A stretch of 64,000 bases of DNA from NCBI RefSeq assembly GCF_036178145.1, contig NZ_CP108067.1, forward strand, positions 1,798,001-1,862,000, written 5' to 3'. Origin of the DNA: Streptomyces sp. NBC_00273. GTDB taxonomy: Bacteria; Actinomycetota; Actinomycetes; Streptomycetales; Streptomycetaceae. Below the pieces are notes generated by a model, which saw only the letters and a program-made list of their open reading frames with translations, ran no database searches and was not told the origin of the DNA. Numbering within the stretch: the stretch's first letter is position 1; each line of letters begins with the position of its first letter. The position numbers were made by a program, and so were the translations under genes. Below, piece after piece: positions 45,363 through 54,715 of the stretch.

Positions 45363-48300
45363 TGTCCCTCGCTCTGGTGCTCGTAGTGACGGTCGAACAG
45401 CGGGTGGCTGACGGCAGGCGCCGTGGTGCGGCGGGCCGGGGGCGCGGTCAGCCCCTGTCGCTTGAAGGGGTAGGTGGGGATGGTGACGGTCCGCTGGCCC
45501 TTGCCCCGGTGCAGACCGGCCCAGTCCAGATCAGCAGGCGTCTGGTTCACGTACGCGGCCACCGCCGCGTGCAACTCGGTCTGATCCGCGCGGTCCCGCC
45601 GCAGGGTGCTCAACCACACCGGATGCGACTCGCCCCACGAAGCCCGCGCCAACGACGTCAACTGCGGATGGGAACCGATCTCCCACACCACCCCCGCACC
45701 CAATCCGCCGAGTGCCGCGACCGCCTCGCTGAAACGCACCGGCTCGCGAATCGCCCGACCCCAATACCCGGGATCCATCACCGACTCGGCCGAATGCCAC
45801 CCGCCCGAGACCGACGACGCGAACGCCACCGCCGGAGCCGCGAGCGCCGTCCCGGCCACCGCCTCCGTGAACGGCACGACCGCACCCTCCATCGCAGCCG
45901 AATGGAACGCATGGCTGACCACCAGCGGCTGCGTCCGCAACCCCGAACCCGCGCGGAACCCGGCCACCGCACCCTCCGGCCCCGTCACCGTCACCACGCG
46001 CGGCGCATTGAACGCCGCGACCTCCACACCCGGATGGGCAGTCAGAGCCAACAACACCGCCTCGGCATCCGCATGGACCACGGCCATCGCACCCTCGCCC
46101 GGCTGCGACTCCATCAACTGACCCCGGACCGCGGTCAACCGCAGCAGATCCGCCAGCCCCAGCACACCGGCCGCCCACGCAGCCGTCAGCTCACCCAGAC
46201 TGTGACCCACCACCGCATCCGCACGAACCCCGACCGACTCCAGCCAGCGCACCAAACCCACCTGGACCGAAACGATCCCCACCTGCGCATACCGCGTCCG
46301 GTCCAACCGGCCCGCCACATCACCGAACAACACATCCAACAACGGCACATCAAGATGCGGCACCAACAGCTCGGCACACTCGTCCAACGCAGCCCGGAAC
46401 ACCGGCTCCGTCACATACAGACCACGGCCCATCCCCGCATACTGCGAACCCTGACCCGTGAACATGAACACCGTCGGAGCAGTCGCGCCGCCCTTCCGGG
46501 ACACAGGAGCCCGGCCGACCGCAATGTCCTTCAGACCGGCAGCCAGTTCAAGGGCGTCACCACCGTGCACCACCGCACGGAAACGATGCCCGGCTCGGCC
46601 GGTGTTCGCCGTGAACGCGAAATCACCCAGTGCGTCCCCCGCCACCCCGGCCAGCCCCTGCGCGTACGCGCCGGCCAGGGAACGCAGCGCCGCTTCGTCG
46701 GCAGCGCTGACCCGCACCACGTGCGAATCCTGGGCCGGTACTCCCCGCACCGGCAGGACAGGAGGCTCCTCGACGATCACATGGGCGTTCACCCCACCCA
46801 TGCCGAACGCACTCACCGCAGCCCGCCTAGGCCCACCGTTCCGCGGCCACTCCACCGCACGATCCGCCAAATAGAACGGCGTCTCCTCGAACCGAATGTG
46901 ATCATTCGGCCGCACCACGTGCAACGACGGCGGAACCACCCCGTGCTCCATCGCCAACAACACCTTCACCAAACCCGCCAAACCCGCAGCAGGCTCCAAA
47001 TGACCGACGTTCCCCTTCAACGAACCCACCGCACAAAACTGCGACCGCTCCGTCACCCCACGCCACGCACGCGTCAAACCCTCGATCTCAATCGGATCAC
47101 CCAGACCCGTCCCCGTCCCATGCGCCTCCACCAAACCGATCGACTCCGCAGACACCCCCGCATCCCGCAACGCCGCAGAAATCACCTCCTGCTGCGCCGC
47201 ACTGCTCGGAACCGTCAACCCACTCGTACGACCACCGTGATTGACCGCACTCCCCTTGATCACACCCCGGACCCGATCACCATCCCGCAGCGCAGCCCGG
47301 AGCGGCTTCACCACCACCGTCACCACACCCTCACCCGGCACGAAACCATCAGCCCCCGCATCGAACGGCCGCAGGGCACTGGACGGGGAGAACGAGCGCA
47401 GGCGCGAGCCCAGTTGGAAGTACTGCGGTGACATGGCCAGGTGCACGCCGGCCACGACGGCCTGCTCGCACTCGCCGTTGCGGATGCTGCGCACCGCCGT
47501 GTGCAGGGCGACCAGCGACGACGAGCACAACGTGTCGATCGTCATGCTCGGCCCGTGCAGGTCCAGGAAGTAACTCACCCGGTTGGCCAGGATCGCGTTG
47601 TGGTTGCCCAGGCCCGCCGCCGTCTGTACGACGTCCCCGACGACCATGTCGCGGTAGTGCTGGTAGCTGGCGCCCACGAACACGCCGGTCGACCGCTGGG
47701 TCGTACCCGCCAGGCCGGCGTCCTCCAGGGCCCGCCAGGCGGACTGGACGAGGTGGCGCTGCTGGGGGTCGATCCACTCCGCTTCTGCGGGTGACAGCCG
47801 GAAGAACCCCGCGTCGAAGTCGGTCAGTCCTTCGACGAAGCCGGCGCGCCTGAGGTAGACGGTGCCGGGCTTGCCGTCCGTCCCGTAGTACGAGTCGATG
47901 TCCCAGCGGGATGCGGGCACCTCGCTCAGGCAGTCCTCGCCCTCCACCAGAACCCGCCACAACTCCTCGGGACTCTCGGCGTTCGGGAACACCCCGTCGA
48001 AGCCGATGACGGCGATGTCGTGCAGATCCGCATCACCGGACACCGGGGCGCCGGGCTGCTCGACCGTCGGCACCAGGGGCCGGATCGGCTGCGGGACCGG
48101 AACCGGAACGGGGACCGGAACCGGCTCCGCACGCTCTTCGGGCCGGGTCGTCTGCGGAACACCGTCCGCGACCGGAAGGCCCGCGTCGGCGGGTGCCGCG
48201 GTGACTCCGTACTCGTCCCTCAACTCGGCGGCCAGCCGGTCGACCGTGCCGACCTCCAGGACCAGCGTCACGGGGACGTCCACGTCCAGCTTGGCCCGGA

Positions 48301-51300
48301 TGTCCTGGGCCAGCGAGACCGCGAGCATCGAGTCGAGCCCCTGCTCCTGCAGCGGACGGTCTGTTTCCAGTTCGTCGACGTCCAGTTCCAGGGCGTCCGC
48401 CACCCACCGGGCCAGCGCCGCGTCGAGACCGCCGGCTCCCGGGCGGCCGGGGGCCGGCACGGGACGGTGGCCGTTGGAAACCGGACCGGTGACCGGAACC
48501 TGGGCCGGAACGGGCGCCGGCGCGGGCCGGTGGCCGTTGCGCGCGCCGCCTCCCGCCCCTCCCGACGACGGTGCGGGGGAGAGCCGCTTCCAGGTGATCC
48601 CGCGGGCCTCCAGTACGGGTTCGTCGCCGTCGAGGACCACCAGGCTCGCGGTCAGAAGACCGGAGTCCGGCCCGGTGTCCCGGTCGCGCCGGGCGTACAC
48701 CCTGGCGTTGTCGGGAAGCCGGCCGAGGACGGTGAGCCGCTCGACGGTGAAGGGAACGTACAGTCCCTGCGCGCCGCACGCGGCGAGCGCGATCTGGAAG
48801 GCGCCGTCGAGGAGCCGGGCGTCCACGGCGCCAACGGTCTGCCCGGCGCCGCGCAGCACACCGGTGGCCTGCCCGGGCGCCACGGAGAGCGCGGCCACGG
48901 TCCGAAAACCCGCGCCGTAGCTGAGCCCGGCACGCTCGAAGGCGTCGTACATCGCGTCGAGCGCAACGGGGGTGAAGCCGTCGGCGGTGGCCGGAGCAGC
49001 GAGTGACGGCTGCTCGGGCGCGGTCACCTCGGTGTTGGCAACCAGGGCTCCGGTGCCGTCGCGGAAGGCGACCGCGTCGTCGTCGCGCTCGGCCGTGAGG
49101 GTCGCGGGGGCCTCGACGGCCGCCCGGAAGGTGAGGTCCCGCAGGCCGAACCGGTTGCGGCCGAGGAGCTCGGCGACCTTGCCGGGATATCCGGCGCCGG
49201 GCAGCGTCGGCTTGCCGAGGACCAGGTGCTCGGCTGCCTCCGGGTGCTCCGTCCACGTGTTCCTCGTACGGCCGGGCACGGCCTCCTGCACGGTCGCGTT
49301 CGGCTGTTCGGCGGGCTCCAGCCACAGGTACTTCTCGGCGTGCGGCCTGGTCGGGAAGCGCACCCCCGACCGGCGTCGCGGCCCGGCGGGCAGGTCGGAA
49401 CCGACGACGAACGCGCGGGCCGCCGCGTCGAGCGTCTCGCGGCTCGCTCCGGCCCCGACGGGCCCGTCATGGGTACGCGCCGCCCGGGACGCCACCCCCG
49501 CGTGGAGGGAGCGGGTGTCCCCGACCCCGGCCAGGAACAGTTGCAGCTTGTCCTCGAGCTGCTCCACGCTGTCCGCCACGCACGCCAGCCGGTGTGCCCC
49601 GGCCGGGCGCTGCAGGCTCGCCTCGCTCAGCGCGTGCAGGGACGGGCAGTAGGGGGAGCGCAGCATCAGCACGAGCCGGTGGGCCAGCGTGTGCAGCGCA
49701 TCGTCCGATCCCGCGGAGAGGATCAGCAACCGCGGACCGGGCCCATCGTCCTCCGCCGTCGTGGCCGGGCCGGCCTCGACCACCGCGTGGGCGTTCGTGC
49801 CGCCGAAGCCGAAGCTGCTGATTCCCGCGACGCGCGGGCCACTGCCCCACGGCTGCAGCCGGTCCGCCACGAACAGGGGCGAGCCGTCGAAGTCGAAGGA
49901 CCTGTTCGGGGTGCTGAAGTTCAACGACGGCGGGATGTGTCCCGCTTGGAGCAACAGGATCGTCTTGATCAGTCCGGCGATGCCCGCGGCGGGTTCCAGG
50001 TGGCCGATGTTGGTCTTCACCGAGCCCAGGGCGACCGGTTGCCGTCCGCCCGGCTCGCCCAAGACGGCCTGCAGGGCTTCGAGTTCGATGAGGTCGCCGA
50101 GCTGGGTGCCGGTGCCGTGCGCCTCGATGTAACCGATGTCGGCCGCGGTGCGCCCGGACCCGGCCAGTGCCCTGCGCAGCACGGCTTCCTGAGCCGGCCT
50201 GCTGGGTGCCGTGAGGAAGCCGGCGCTGCCCCCGGTGTGGTTGACGGCGGTGCCGCGGATCACGGCGAGGACGGGATCGCCGTCGCGTTCGGCGTCGGCG
50301 AGGCGCTTGAGGATGACGGCGCCCGCGCCCTCTCCCCGTACGTAGCCGTCGGCCCCGTCGTCGAAGGCACGGCACGTCCCCTGTGGGGACAGCATCCCGT
50401 TGCGGACGAAGGAGCGCGTCTTGGCCGGGGTGAGGACCAGGTTCGCGGCCCCGACCACGGCGGCGTCCACCTCGCCCGCCCGCAGGTGCATGGCCGCCTG
50501 GTGCAGGGCGACGAGGGAGGAGGAGCAGGCCGTGTCGACGGCGAAGCTCGGACCCGACCAGTCGAAGACGTGCGACAGGCGGTTGGCGACCATGGAGGGG
50601 GCGGTGCCCGTCGCCACGTGCGGGTCGCCGTACCCGATGCTCCGGGCCACGATCTCCGGGAAGTCGCTCGCGATGGCGCCGACGAAGACGCCGGTGGCGG
50701 CACCGAGGGAGGTGTGGTCGTGGCCGCAGCTCTCCAGGGCCTCCGCCGTCACGCTGAGCAGGATCCGCTGCAGGGGGTCCATGCGGCGGGCCTCGCGGTC
50801 GCTGAGTCCGAAGCGGGCGGCGTCGAAGTACTCGACACCGTCCACCCAGCCCATCCGTACGTCGTCGGCGCCGGCCTCGGACCACAGGTGGGCCCAGCCG
50901 CGCTTGCCGTCCGGGGCGTGTCCGACGCTGGACACGCCGTCGACGAGGTTCTGCCAGAACTCGTCCGGTGTGGCGGCTCCGGGGAACCGGCACGCCATGC
51001 CGATGACGGCCAGGGCGCCGTCGTCGGCGACCGGCCGGGCGGGCTCCGCCGGCACGGACGTCGCGCGGGTCGGTACCGCCGGGGCGGTCACCACCTGTGC
51101 GGTCACGGACTCGGTCGCCACCGGTGCGGTCGCCACCGGCGGGGTCAGGACGGGCGCAGGCTCCGGCGGCTCCTCCCGTACGGTCACGGCGGCGCCCTCG
51201 GCGTCCGGGCTGGCCAGCAGCCCTACCACTCCCTCCGCGCCCAGCAGCCGGGCCAGCTTCACCGGGGTACCGGAGGCGAAGATCGAGGGGGCGGTGATCT

Positions 51301-54300
51301 CGGCGCCCAGCTCACGGCTGAGCCGGACGGCGGCGGACGTGACGTTGACCGAGTCGCCGCCCAGGTCGAAGAAGTTGGCGTGCACGTCGAAGGCGGGGTG
51401 GCCCAGCGTGGCCGCGAACACCCCGGCGATCGACTCCGCGAGCGCTTCCGCCGTCACACCGGTCGCCTCCGGTTCCGCGGCTTCCCCGGACTCCACCGGT
51501 GTCGCGGCAGACCCGGCGGACCCGGCGGCGGGGATGATGGTGTCACGTGTCGGCAGCGGCAGCCGGGCGCGCGCCACCTTGCCGTTGTCCGTCAGCGGGA
51601 CGGCATCGAGGTCGACGTAGGTGTCGGGCACCATGTAGCCGGGCAGGCAGCTGCCGACGAACGCGTCGAGCCGGGACTTCGTCGGCGTACCGTCGCCCAC
51701 CAGGTAGGCGGTCAACCTCGGTTCGCCGCGTCCCTCGAACCGCGCCGCGACGACCACGGCGGCGGTGATGCCGTCGAACTTCTCCAGCACCCGCTCGATC
51801 TCCGCGGGCTCGATGCGGTGGCCGCGCACCTTCACCTGGGCGTCGGTGCGGCCGAGCCACTCGATCGCGCCGTCCGCGTGCAGACGTACCTCGTCGCCGG
51901 TCCGGTAGAGCCGCACGCCGGTCACGGGGTGGACGGTGAAGACGTCGTTCGTCAGGTCCGGCCGACCGGCGTAGCCGCGGGCGAGTCCGGTGCCGGAGAG
52001 GTACAGCTCGCCGGTCGTTCCGGCCGCGCACGGCTGCAGCTCCCCGTTCAGGACGTGGAGTTCCGTGTTCGGCAGGGGTTCGCCCAGCGGCAGGAAGGAG
52101 CCCACCGAGGTGACCCGGTGGCACGAGGTCCAGATCGTCGCCTCGGTCGGGCCGTACAGGTTCCACAGGGCACGGGCCGGCGCGTGCAGGCGCTCGGCGG
52201 TAGCCGGCGGCAGGGCCTCGCCGCCGGAGAGGACGGTGAGCTCCGCTTTCGGGGTCCAACCGGTGCCCAGCAGCAGGCGCCACAGGCTCGGCGTCGCCTG
52301 AGCCATGGTCACGTCGTTCGTGAGTTCGGCCAGGCGGTACGGGTCTCCTGCCGCCTCCCGGGAGGCCAGGACCACGGTCGCGCCGACCGTGAGCGGGAGG
52401 AAGAGCTCCAGCAGGGAGATGTCGAAGGCCACGGTGGTGTGCGCGAGCACGGTGTCGCCGGGCGACGCTCCCAGGCGTTCGCCGATGCCGGTGAGGAAGT
52501 TGGCCAGCGCCCCGTGCTCGACCTCCACGCCCTTCGGGTTGCCGGTCGAGCCGCTGGTGAAGAGGAGGTAGGCCAGGTCGCCGGCGGTGACCTGCGGCGG
52601 CACGGCCTGTGCCGAGCCGTCCGCCCCGGGCACGCGCCGCGCGGGGCCCAGGGAGGCACCCAGGGCGTGGGTGCGGTCGTCGGTGACGATGAGGTCGCAC
52701 TGCGAGACCTCCACGTACCGCTGGAGCCGCTCCACGGGATACCCGGGGTCCAGCGGCAGGAAGGCCGCACCTGCGCGCAGGATTCCGAGCATGACCGGGA
52801 GCAGCGCGATGTCCCGCTCCATGAGGACGCCGACCACCGAACCGGACTCGATGCCCTCGTCGTGCAGGCGTGCGGCGACGGCGTCGGCCCAGGCGTCCAA
52901 GCCGGCGTAGTCCAGCGTGCGGGCGCCGCTGCGGACAGCGGTGGCTCCGGGCCGGTCGGCCACCGTGGCCGCGAACAGGTCCAGTACCGTTCCGGCCTCC
53001 GACGGGGCGGCAGAGCCGTCCGGCTGTGCCGCGAGCGGTTCGGCGGGCTGCGCCTCGGGCCGTACCCCGGGGTGGGGCTCGGGGTGGGGAACGGGGTGGG
53101 GCTCGGGGTGGGGCTCGGGGTGGGGAACGGGGTGGGGCTCGTCGCCATGGAGCAGTGCGGTCAGGACCAGGTCCTCGACCTGCTCGGTGAAGTCCAGTGC
53201 CTCGTCCTCGCCCATCGCGGTCTCCCGGACGAAGATCGTGGGCGGACCGTCCTGCAGGCACAGCAGCGCGATCTCGGTGTGCGGTTCGGCGGACGCCTCT
53301 TCTCCCGCGCTGCGGTCCAGCACCATGACGCGGGTGAAGCTCGGCTCGTCGGAGCCGAGCGGCCGCCCGGCCAGGCCGAGCCGGAGTTCGAGGTCGCCGG
53401 CGTAGCCCTGGTGGGCCGCCGCCTCGTCCAGCTTGTCCTGCAGGGACCGGGTGGTGTCGCTCTCGAACCGTACGGGGAAGCGTGCGGCGGCGATGCCGTG
53501 GGTCCGCTCCGCGAGGACCCGCGCGGCCGAGGGCGACCAGGCGAAGTCGAAGACGTGCTCGCCGGTGCGCTCGGCGACGACGGTGAGGAAGGCGCGGACG
53601 ACCGCGACCGCCTCCTCCCGCGAGGCGGGGGTGAAGGCCAGTTCGTAGCGGCCGTAATGGGCCGCGGCGGCGGAGAAGTCGTCGGCGGGCAGCGGGGCCG
53701 GGCGCAGCTGCTCCAGCCGTGCGCGCCACCACGGTTCGTGGGGCCGCAGCGCCTTCTGGGCGGCGGCGATGTCCGCCAGCCGCTCCGCCGAGGCCGCCGG
53801 CAGCGGCGCCCCCGGGGCGATGCCGAGCCGCTGCGCGGCCGCCTGGCCGCTCAGCGCGCTCCCGTCGACGGCGGTGCAGTCGCTCAGCACGAGGTCGGCG
53901 TCCGGGGCGGCCAGGGTGATGGCGGACGTGGTCACGGACAGCACGGTGGTCCCGGTACGGGTGTCGTCGCGCGGGATCAACCTGACCTGCCGCGTGAAGA
54001 CCGCGCCCTGTTCGGTGACGAGGGTCGGCACCCCGAGCGGGTTCGGGAAGGAGCCGTAGTCCAGGGCCTTGGAGAGTCGCACGGCCTCGGCGGCGGGCGT
54101 GCCGGCGTGGATGATGCCGCCGGATGCCATGCGGTCGGACCGCCGGTAGAACCGCCGCTCGCGGTCGCCCGTGTCGAGCGGCTCGGGCAGGGTGCGCGCC
54201 ACCACGTGCGGGACGAGATCGGCGAAGAGCTCTATGCCCACCTCGGCCGTCTCGTACGTCAGTGACAGGGCGGTGGAGTGGTCGCGGACCGGGAACCAGC

Positions 54301-54715
54301 GCTCCAGCAACACGCTGCCGGCGTCCACGGCTTCCGTCATCCGGTGCCAGGTGGCCGCGTGCCGGGTCGCGCCTTCGTACAGGGCCCAGGCAGGGACGTG
54401 GCTGCCTGAGTAGCGGGGCAGCGGCCCGTCGTGGAAGTTGATCGCGGCGATCTTCGGCAGGTCGAGGACCGGGGCGGGCAGGATCCGGAAGTTGACCATG
54501 CTGAAGAGGTAGTCGAACGACCGTGCCGAGAGGATCTCCGCCAGGTCGCCGTGCGGGTCGAGCACCGGGACCTCGTGGGAGCCGGCCCATGCCGTTGCGG
54601 CGGGGTCGTCGCTGAGGATTCCCTCGATCCGCACGCCGGCGTCGAGGAGCCGTGCGGCGCACTGGGTGAGGACCCGGGTGCCGCCGATGATGTAGCAGTT
54701 GGTTATCGCGCTCAC
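45359..54715 (-). CDS. Hybrid NRPS-PKS protein A: formyltransferase-(C-like)-A(Gly)-PCP-KS-DH-ACP-KS-AT
   Basis: 3118 residues. Formyltransferase domain of the methionyl-tRNA formyltransferase type (about 1-300; INFHDGPLPRYSG near 90); a condensation-like region (about 330-530) lacking HHxxxDG; an (E/V)PHP repeat linker (about 525-550); A domain (LLFTSGSTGNPKG about 720) with pocket residues D-I-L-Q-L-G-L-I-W-(K), a glycine code; PCP (LGGDSV about 1120); KS1 (DTACSSS about 1395); DH (HLVLGKPTLP about 1830, LLDGAFQ about 1968); ACP (GLDSM about 2125); KS2 (TLCSSS about 2395); AT (GHSLGE about 2837, HAFH about 2935, malonyl type). It should load N-formylglycine and start extension. GTG 54715 chosen: it overlaps the Rieske stop (GTGA) and the upstream in-frame residues are a Rieske shadow. 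Confidence 0.93.
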   Translation of the reverse strand: MSAITNCYIIGGTRVLTQCAARLLDAGVRIEGILSDDPAATAWAGSHEVPVLDPHGDLAEILSARSFDYLFSMVNFRILPAPVLDLPKIAAINFHDGPLPRYSGSHVPAWALYEGATRHAATWHRMTEAVDAGSVLLERWFPVRDHSTALSLTYETAEVGIELFADLVPHVVARTLPEPLDTGDRERRFYRRSDRMASGGIIHAGTPAAEAVRLSKALDYGSFPNPLGVPTLVTEQGAVFTRQVRLIPRDDTRTGTTVLSVTTSAITLAAPDADLVLSDCTAVDGSALSGQAAAQRLGIAPGAPLPAASAERLADIAAAQKALRPHEPWWRARLEQLRPAPLPADDFSAAAAHYGRYELAFTPASREEAVAVVRAFLTVVAERTGEHVFDFAWSPSAARVLAERTHGIAAARFPVRFESDTTRSLQDKLDEAAAHQGYAGDLELRLGLAGRPLGSDEPSFTRVMVLDRSAGEEASAEPHTEIALLCLQDGPPTIFVRETAMGEDEALDFTEQVEDLVLTALLHGDEPHPVPHPEPHPEPHPVPHPEPHPGVRPEAQPAEPLAAQPDGSAAPSEAGTVLDLFAATVADRPGATAVRSGARTLDYAGLDAWADAVAARLHDEGIESGSVVGVLMERDIALLPVMLGILRAGAAFLPLDPGYPVERLQRYVEVSQCDLIVTDDRTHALGASLGPARRVPGADGSAQAVPPQVTAGDLAYLLFTSGSTGNPKGVEVEHGALANFLTGIGERLGASPGDTVLAHTTVAFDISLLELFLPLTVGATVVLASREAAGDPYRLAELTNDVTMAQATPSLWRLLLGTGWTPKAELTVLSGGEALPPATAERLHAPARALWNLYGPTEATIWTSCHRVTSVGSFLPLGEPLPNTELHVLNGELQPCAAGTTGELYLSGTGLARGYAGRPDLTNDVFTVHPVTGVRLYRTGDEVRLHADGAIEWLGRTDAQVKVRGHRIEPAEIERVLEKFDGITAAVVVAARFEGRGEPRLTAYLVGDGTPTKSRLDAFVGSCLPGYMVPDTYVDLDAVPLTDNGKVARARLPLPTRDTIIPAAGSAGSAATPVESGEAAEPEATGVTAEALAESIAGVFAATLGHPAFDVHANFFDLGGDSVNVTSAAVRLSRELGAEITAPSIFASGTPVKLARLLGAEGVVGLLASPDAEGAAVTVREEPPEPAPVLTPPVATAPVATESVTAQVVTAPAVPTRATSVPAEPARPVADDGALAVIGMACRFPGAATPDEFWQNLVDGVSSVGHAPDGKRGWAHLWSEAGADDVRMGWVDGVEYFDAARFGLSDREARRMDPLQRILLSVTAEALESCGHDHTSLGAATGVFVGAIASDFPEIVARSIGYGDPHVATGTAPSMVANRLSHVFDWSGPSFAVDTACSSSLVALHQAAMHLRAGEVDAAVVGAANLVLTPAKTRSFVRNGMLSPQGTCRAFDDGADGYVRGEGAGAVILKRLADAERDGDPVLAVIRGTAVNHTGGSAGFLTAPSRPAQEAVLRRALAGSGRTAADIGYIEAHGTGTQLGDLIELEALQAVLGEPGGRQPVALGSVKTNIGHLEPAAGIAGLIKTILLLQAGHIPPSLNFSTPNRSFDFDGSPLFVADRLQPWGSGPRVAGISSFGFGGTNAHAVVEAGPATTAEDDGPGPRLLILSAGSDDALHTLAHRLVLMLRSPYCPSLHALSEASLQRPAGAHRLACVADSVEQLEDKLQLFLAGVGDTRSLHAGVASRAARTHDGPVGAGASRETLDAAARAFVVGSDLPAGPRRRSGVRFPTRPHAEKYLWLEPAEQPNATVQEAVPGRTRNTWTEHPEAAEHLVLGKPTLPGAGYPGKVAELLGRNRFGLRDLTFRAAVEAPATLTAERDDDAVAFRDGTGALVANTEVTAPEQPSLAAPATADGFTPVALDAMYDAFERAGLSYGAGFRTVAALSVAPGQATGVLRGAGQTVGAVDARLLDGAFQIALAACGAQGLYVPFTVERLTVLGRLPDNARVYARRDRDTGPDSGLLTASLVVLDGDEPVLEARGITWKRLSPAPSSGGAGGGARNGHRPAPAPVPAQVPVTGPVSNGHRPVPAPGRPGAGGLDAALARWVADALELDVDELETDRPLQEQGLDSMLAVSLAQDIRAKLDVDVPVTLVLEVGTVDRLAAELRDEYGVTAAPADAGLPVADGVPQTTRPEERAEPVPVPVPVPVPQPIRPLVPTVEQPGAPVSGDADLHDIAVIGFDGVFPNAESPEELWRVLVEGEDCLSEVPASRWDIDSYYGTDGKPGTVYLRRAGFVEGLTDFDAGFFRLSPAEAEWIDPQQRHLVQSAWRALEDAGLAGTTQRSTGVFVGASYQHYRDMVVGDVVQTAAGLGNHNAILANRVSYFLDLHGPSMTIDTLCSSSLVALHTAVRSIRNGECEQAVVAGVHLAMSPQYFQLGSRLRSFSPSSALRPFDAGADGFVPGEGVVTVVVKPLRAALRDGDRVRGVIKGSAVNHGGRTSGLTVPSSAAQQEVISAALRDAGVSAESIGLVEAHGTGTGLGDPIEIEGLTRAWRGVTERSQFCAVGSLKGNVGHLEPAAGLAGLVKVLLAMEHGVVPPSLHVVRPNDHIRFEETPFYLADRAVEWPRNGGPRRAAVSAFGMGGVNAHVIVEEPPVLPVRGVPAQDSHVVRVSAADEAALRSLAGAYAQGLAGVAGDALGDFAFTANTGRAGHRFRAVVHGGDALELAAGLKDIAVGRAPVSRKGGATAPTVFMFTGQGSQYAGMGRGLYVTEPVFRAALDECAELLVPHLDVPLLDVLFGDVAGRLDRTRYAQVGIVSVQVGLVRWLESVGVRADAVVGHSLGELTAAWAAGVLGLADLLRLTAVRGQLMESQPGEGAMAVVHADAEAVLLALTAHPGVEVAAFNAPRVVTVTGPEGAVAGFRAGSGLRTQPLVVSHAFHSAAMEGAVVPFTEAVAGTALAAPAVAFASSVSGGWHSAESVMDPGYWGRAIREPVRFSEAVAALGGLGAGVVWEIGSHPQLTSLARASWGESHPVWLSTLRRDRADQTELHAAVAAYVNQTPADLDWAGLHRGKGQRTVTIPTYPFKRQGLTAPPARRTTAPAVSHPLFDRHYEHQSEGQ
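45455..46471. repeat. AT-coding tract, copy 2 (near-identical to 30070-31086)
   Basis: Partner of the tract in protein C, same orientation. The left edge is sharp: the sequences diverge immediately before CTGTCGCTTG, at the end of the AT-linker coding region. Confidence 0.9.
46666..47371. repeat. KS-coding tract, copy 3 of 3
   Basis: Encodes the C-terminal half of KS2 in protein A. Matches copy 2 along its whole length and copy 1 over 46708-47179, all in the same orientation. Confidence 0.9.
53069..53140. repeat. Six 12-bp tandem repeats encoding (E/V)PHP in protein A
   Basis: Exactly six 12-bp units alternating GGGGTGGGGCTC and GGGGTGGGGAAC. On the coding strand they give a run of E-P-H-P and V-P-H-P tetrapeptides in the linker before the adenylation domain. 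Replication slippage can change the number of units; the linker would be extended and His-rich. Confidence 0.95.

Noticed and set aside
49226..54265. 1679-codon plus-strand frame opposite protein A
   Set aside because: Shadow of the NRPS-PKS gene, without domain motifs.
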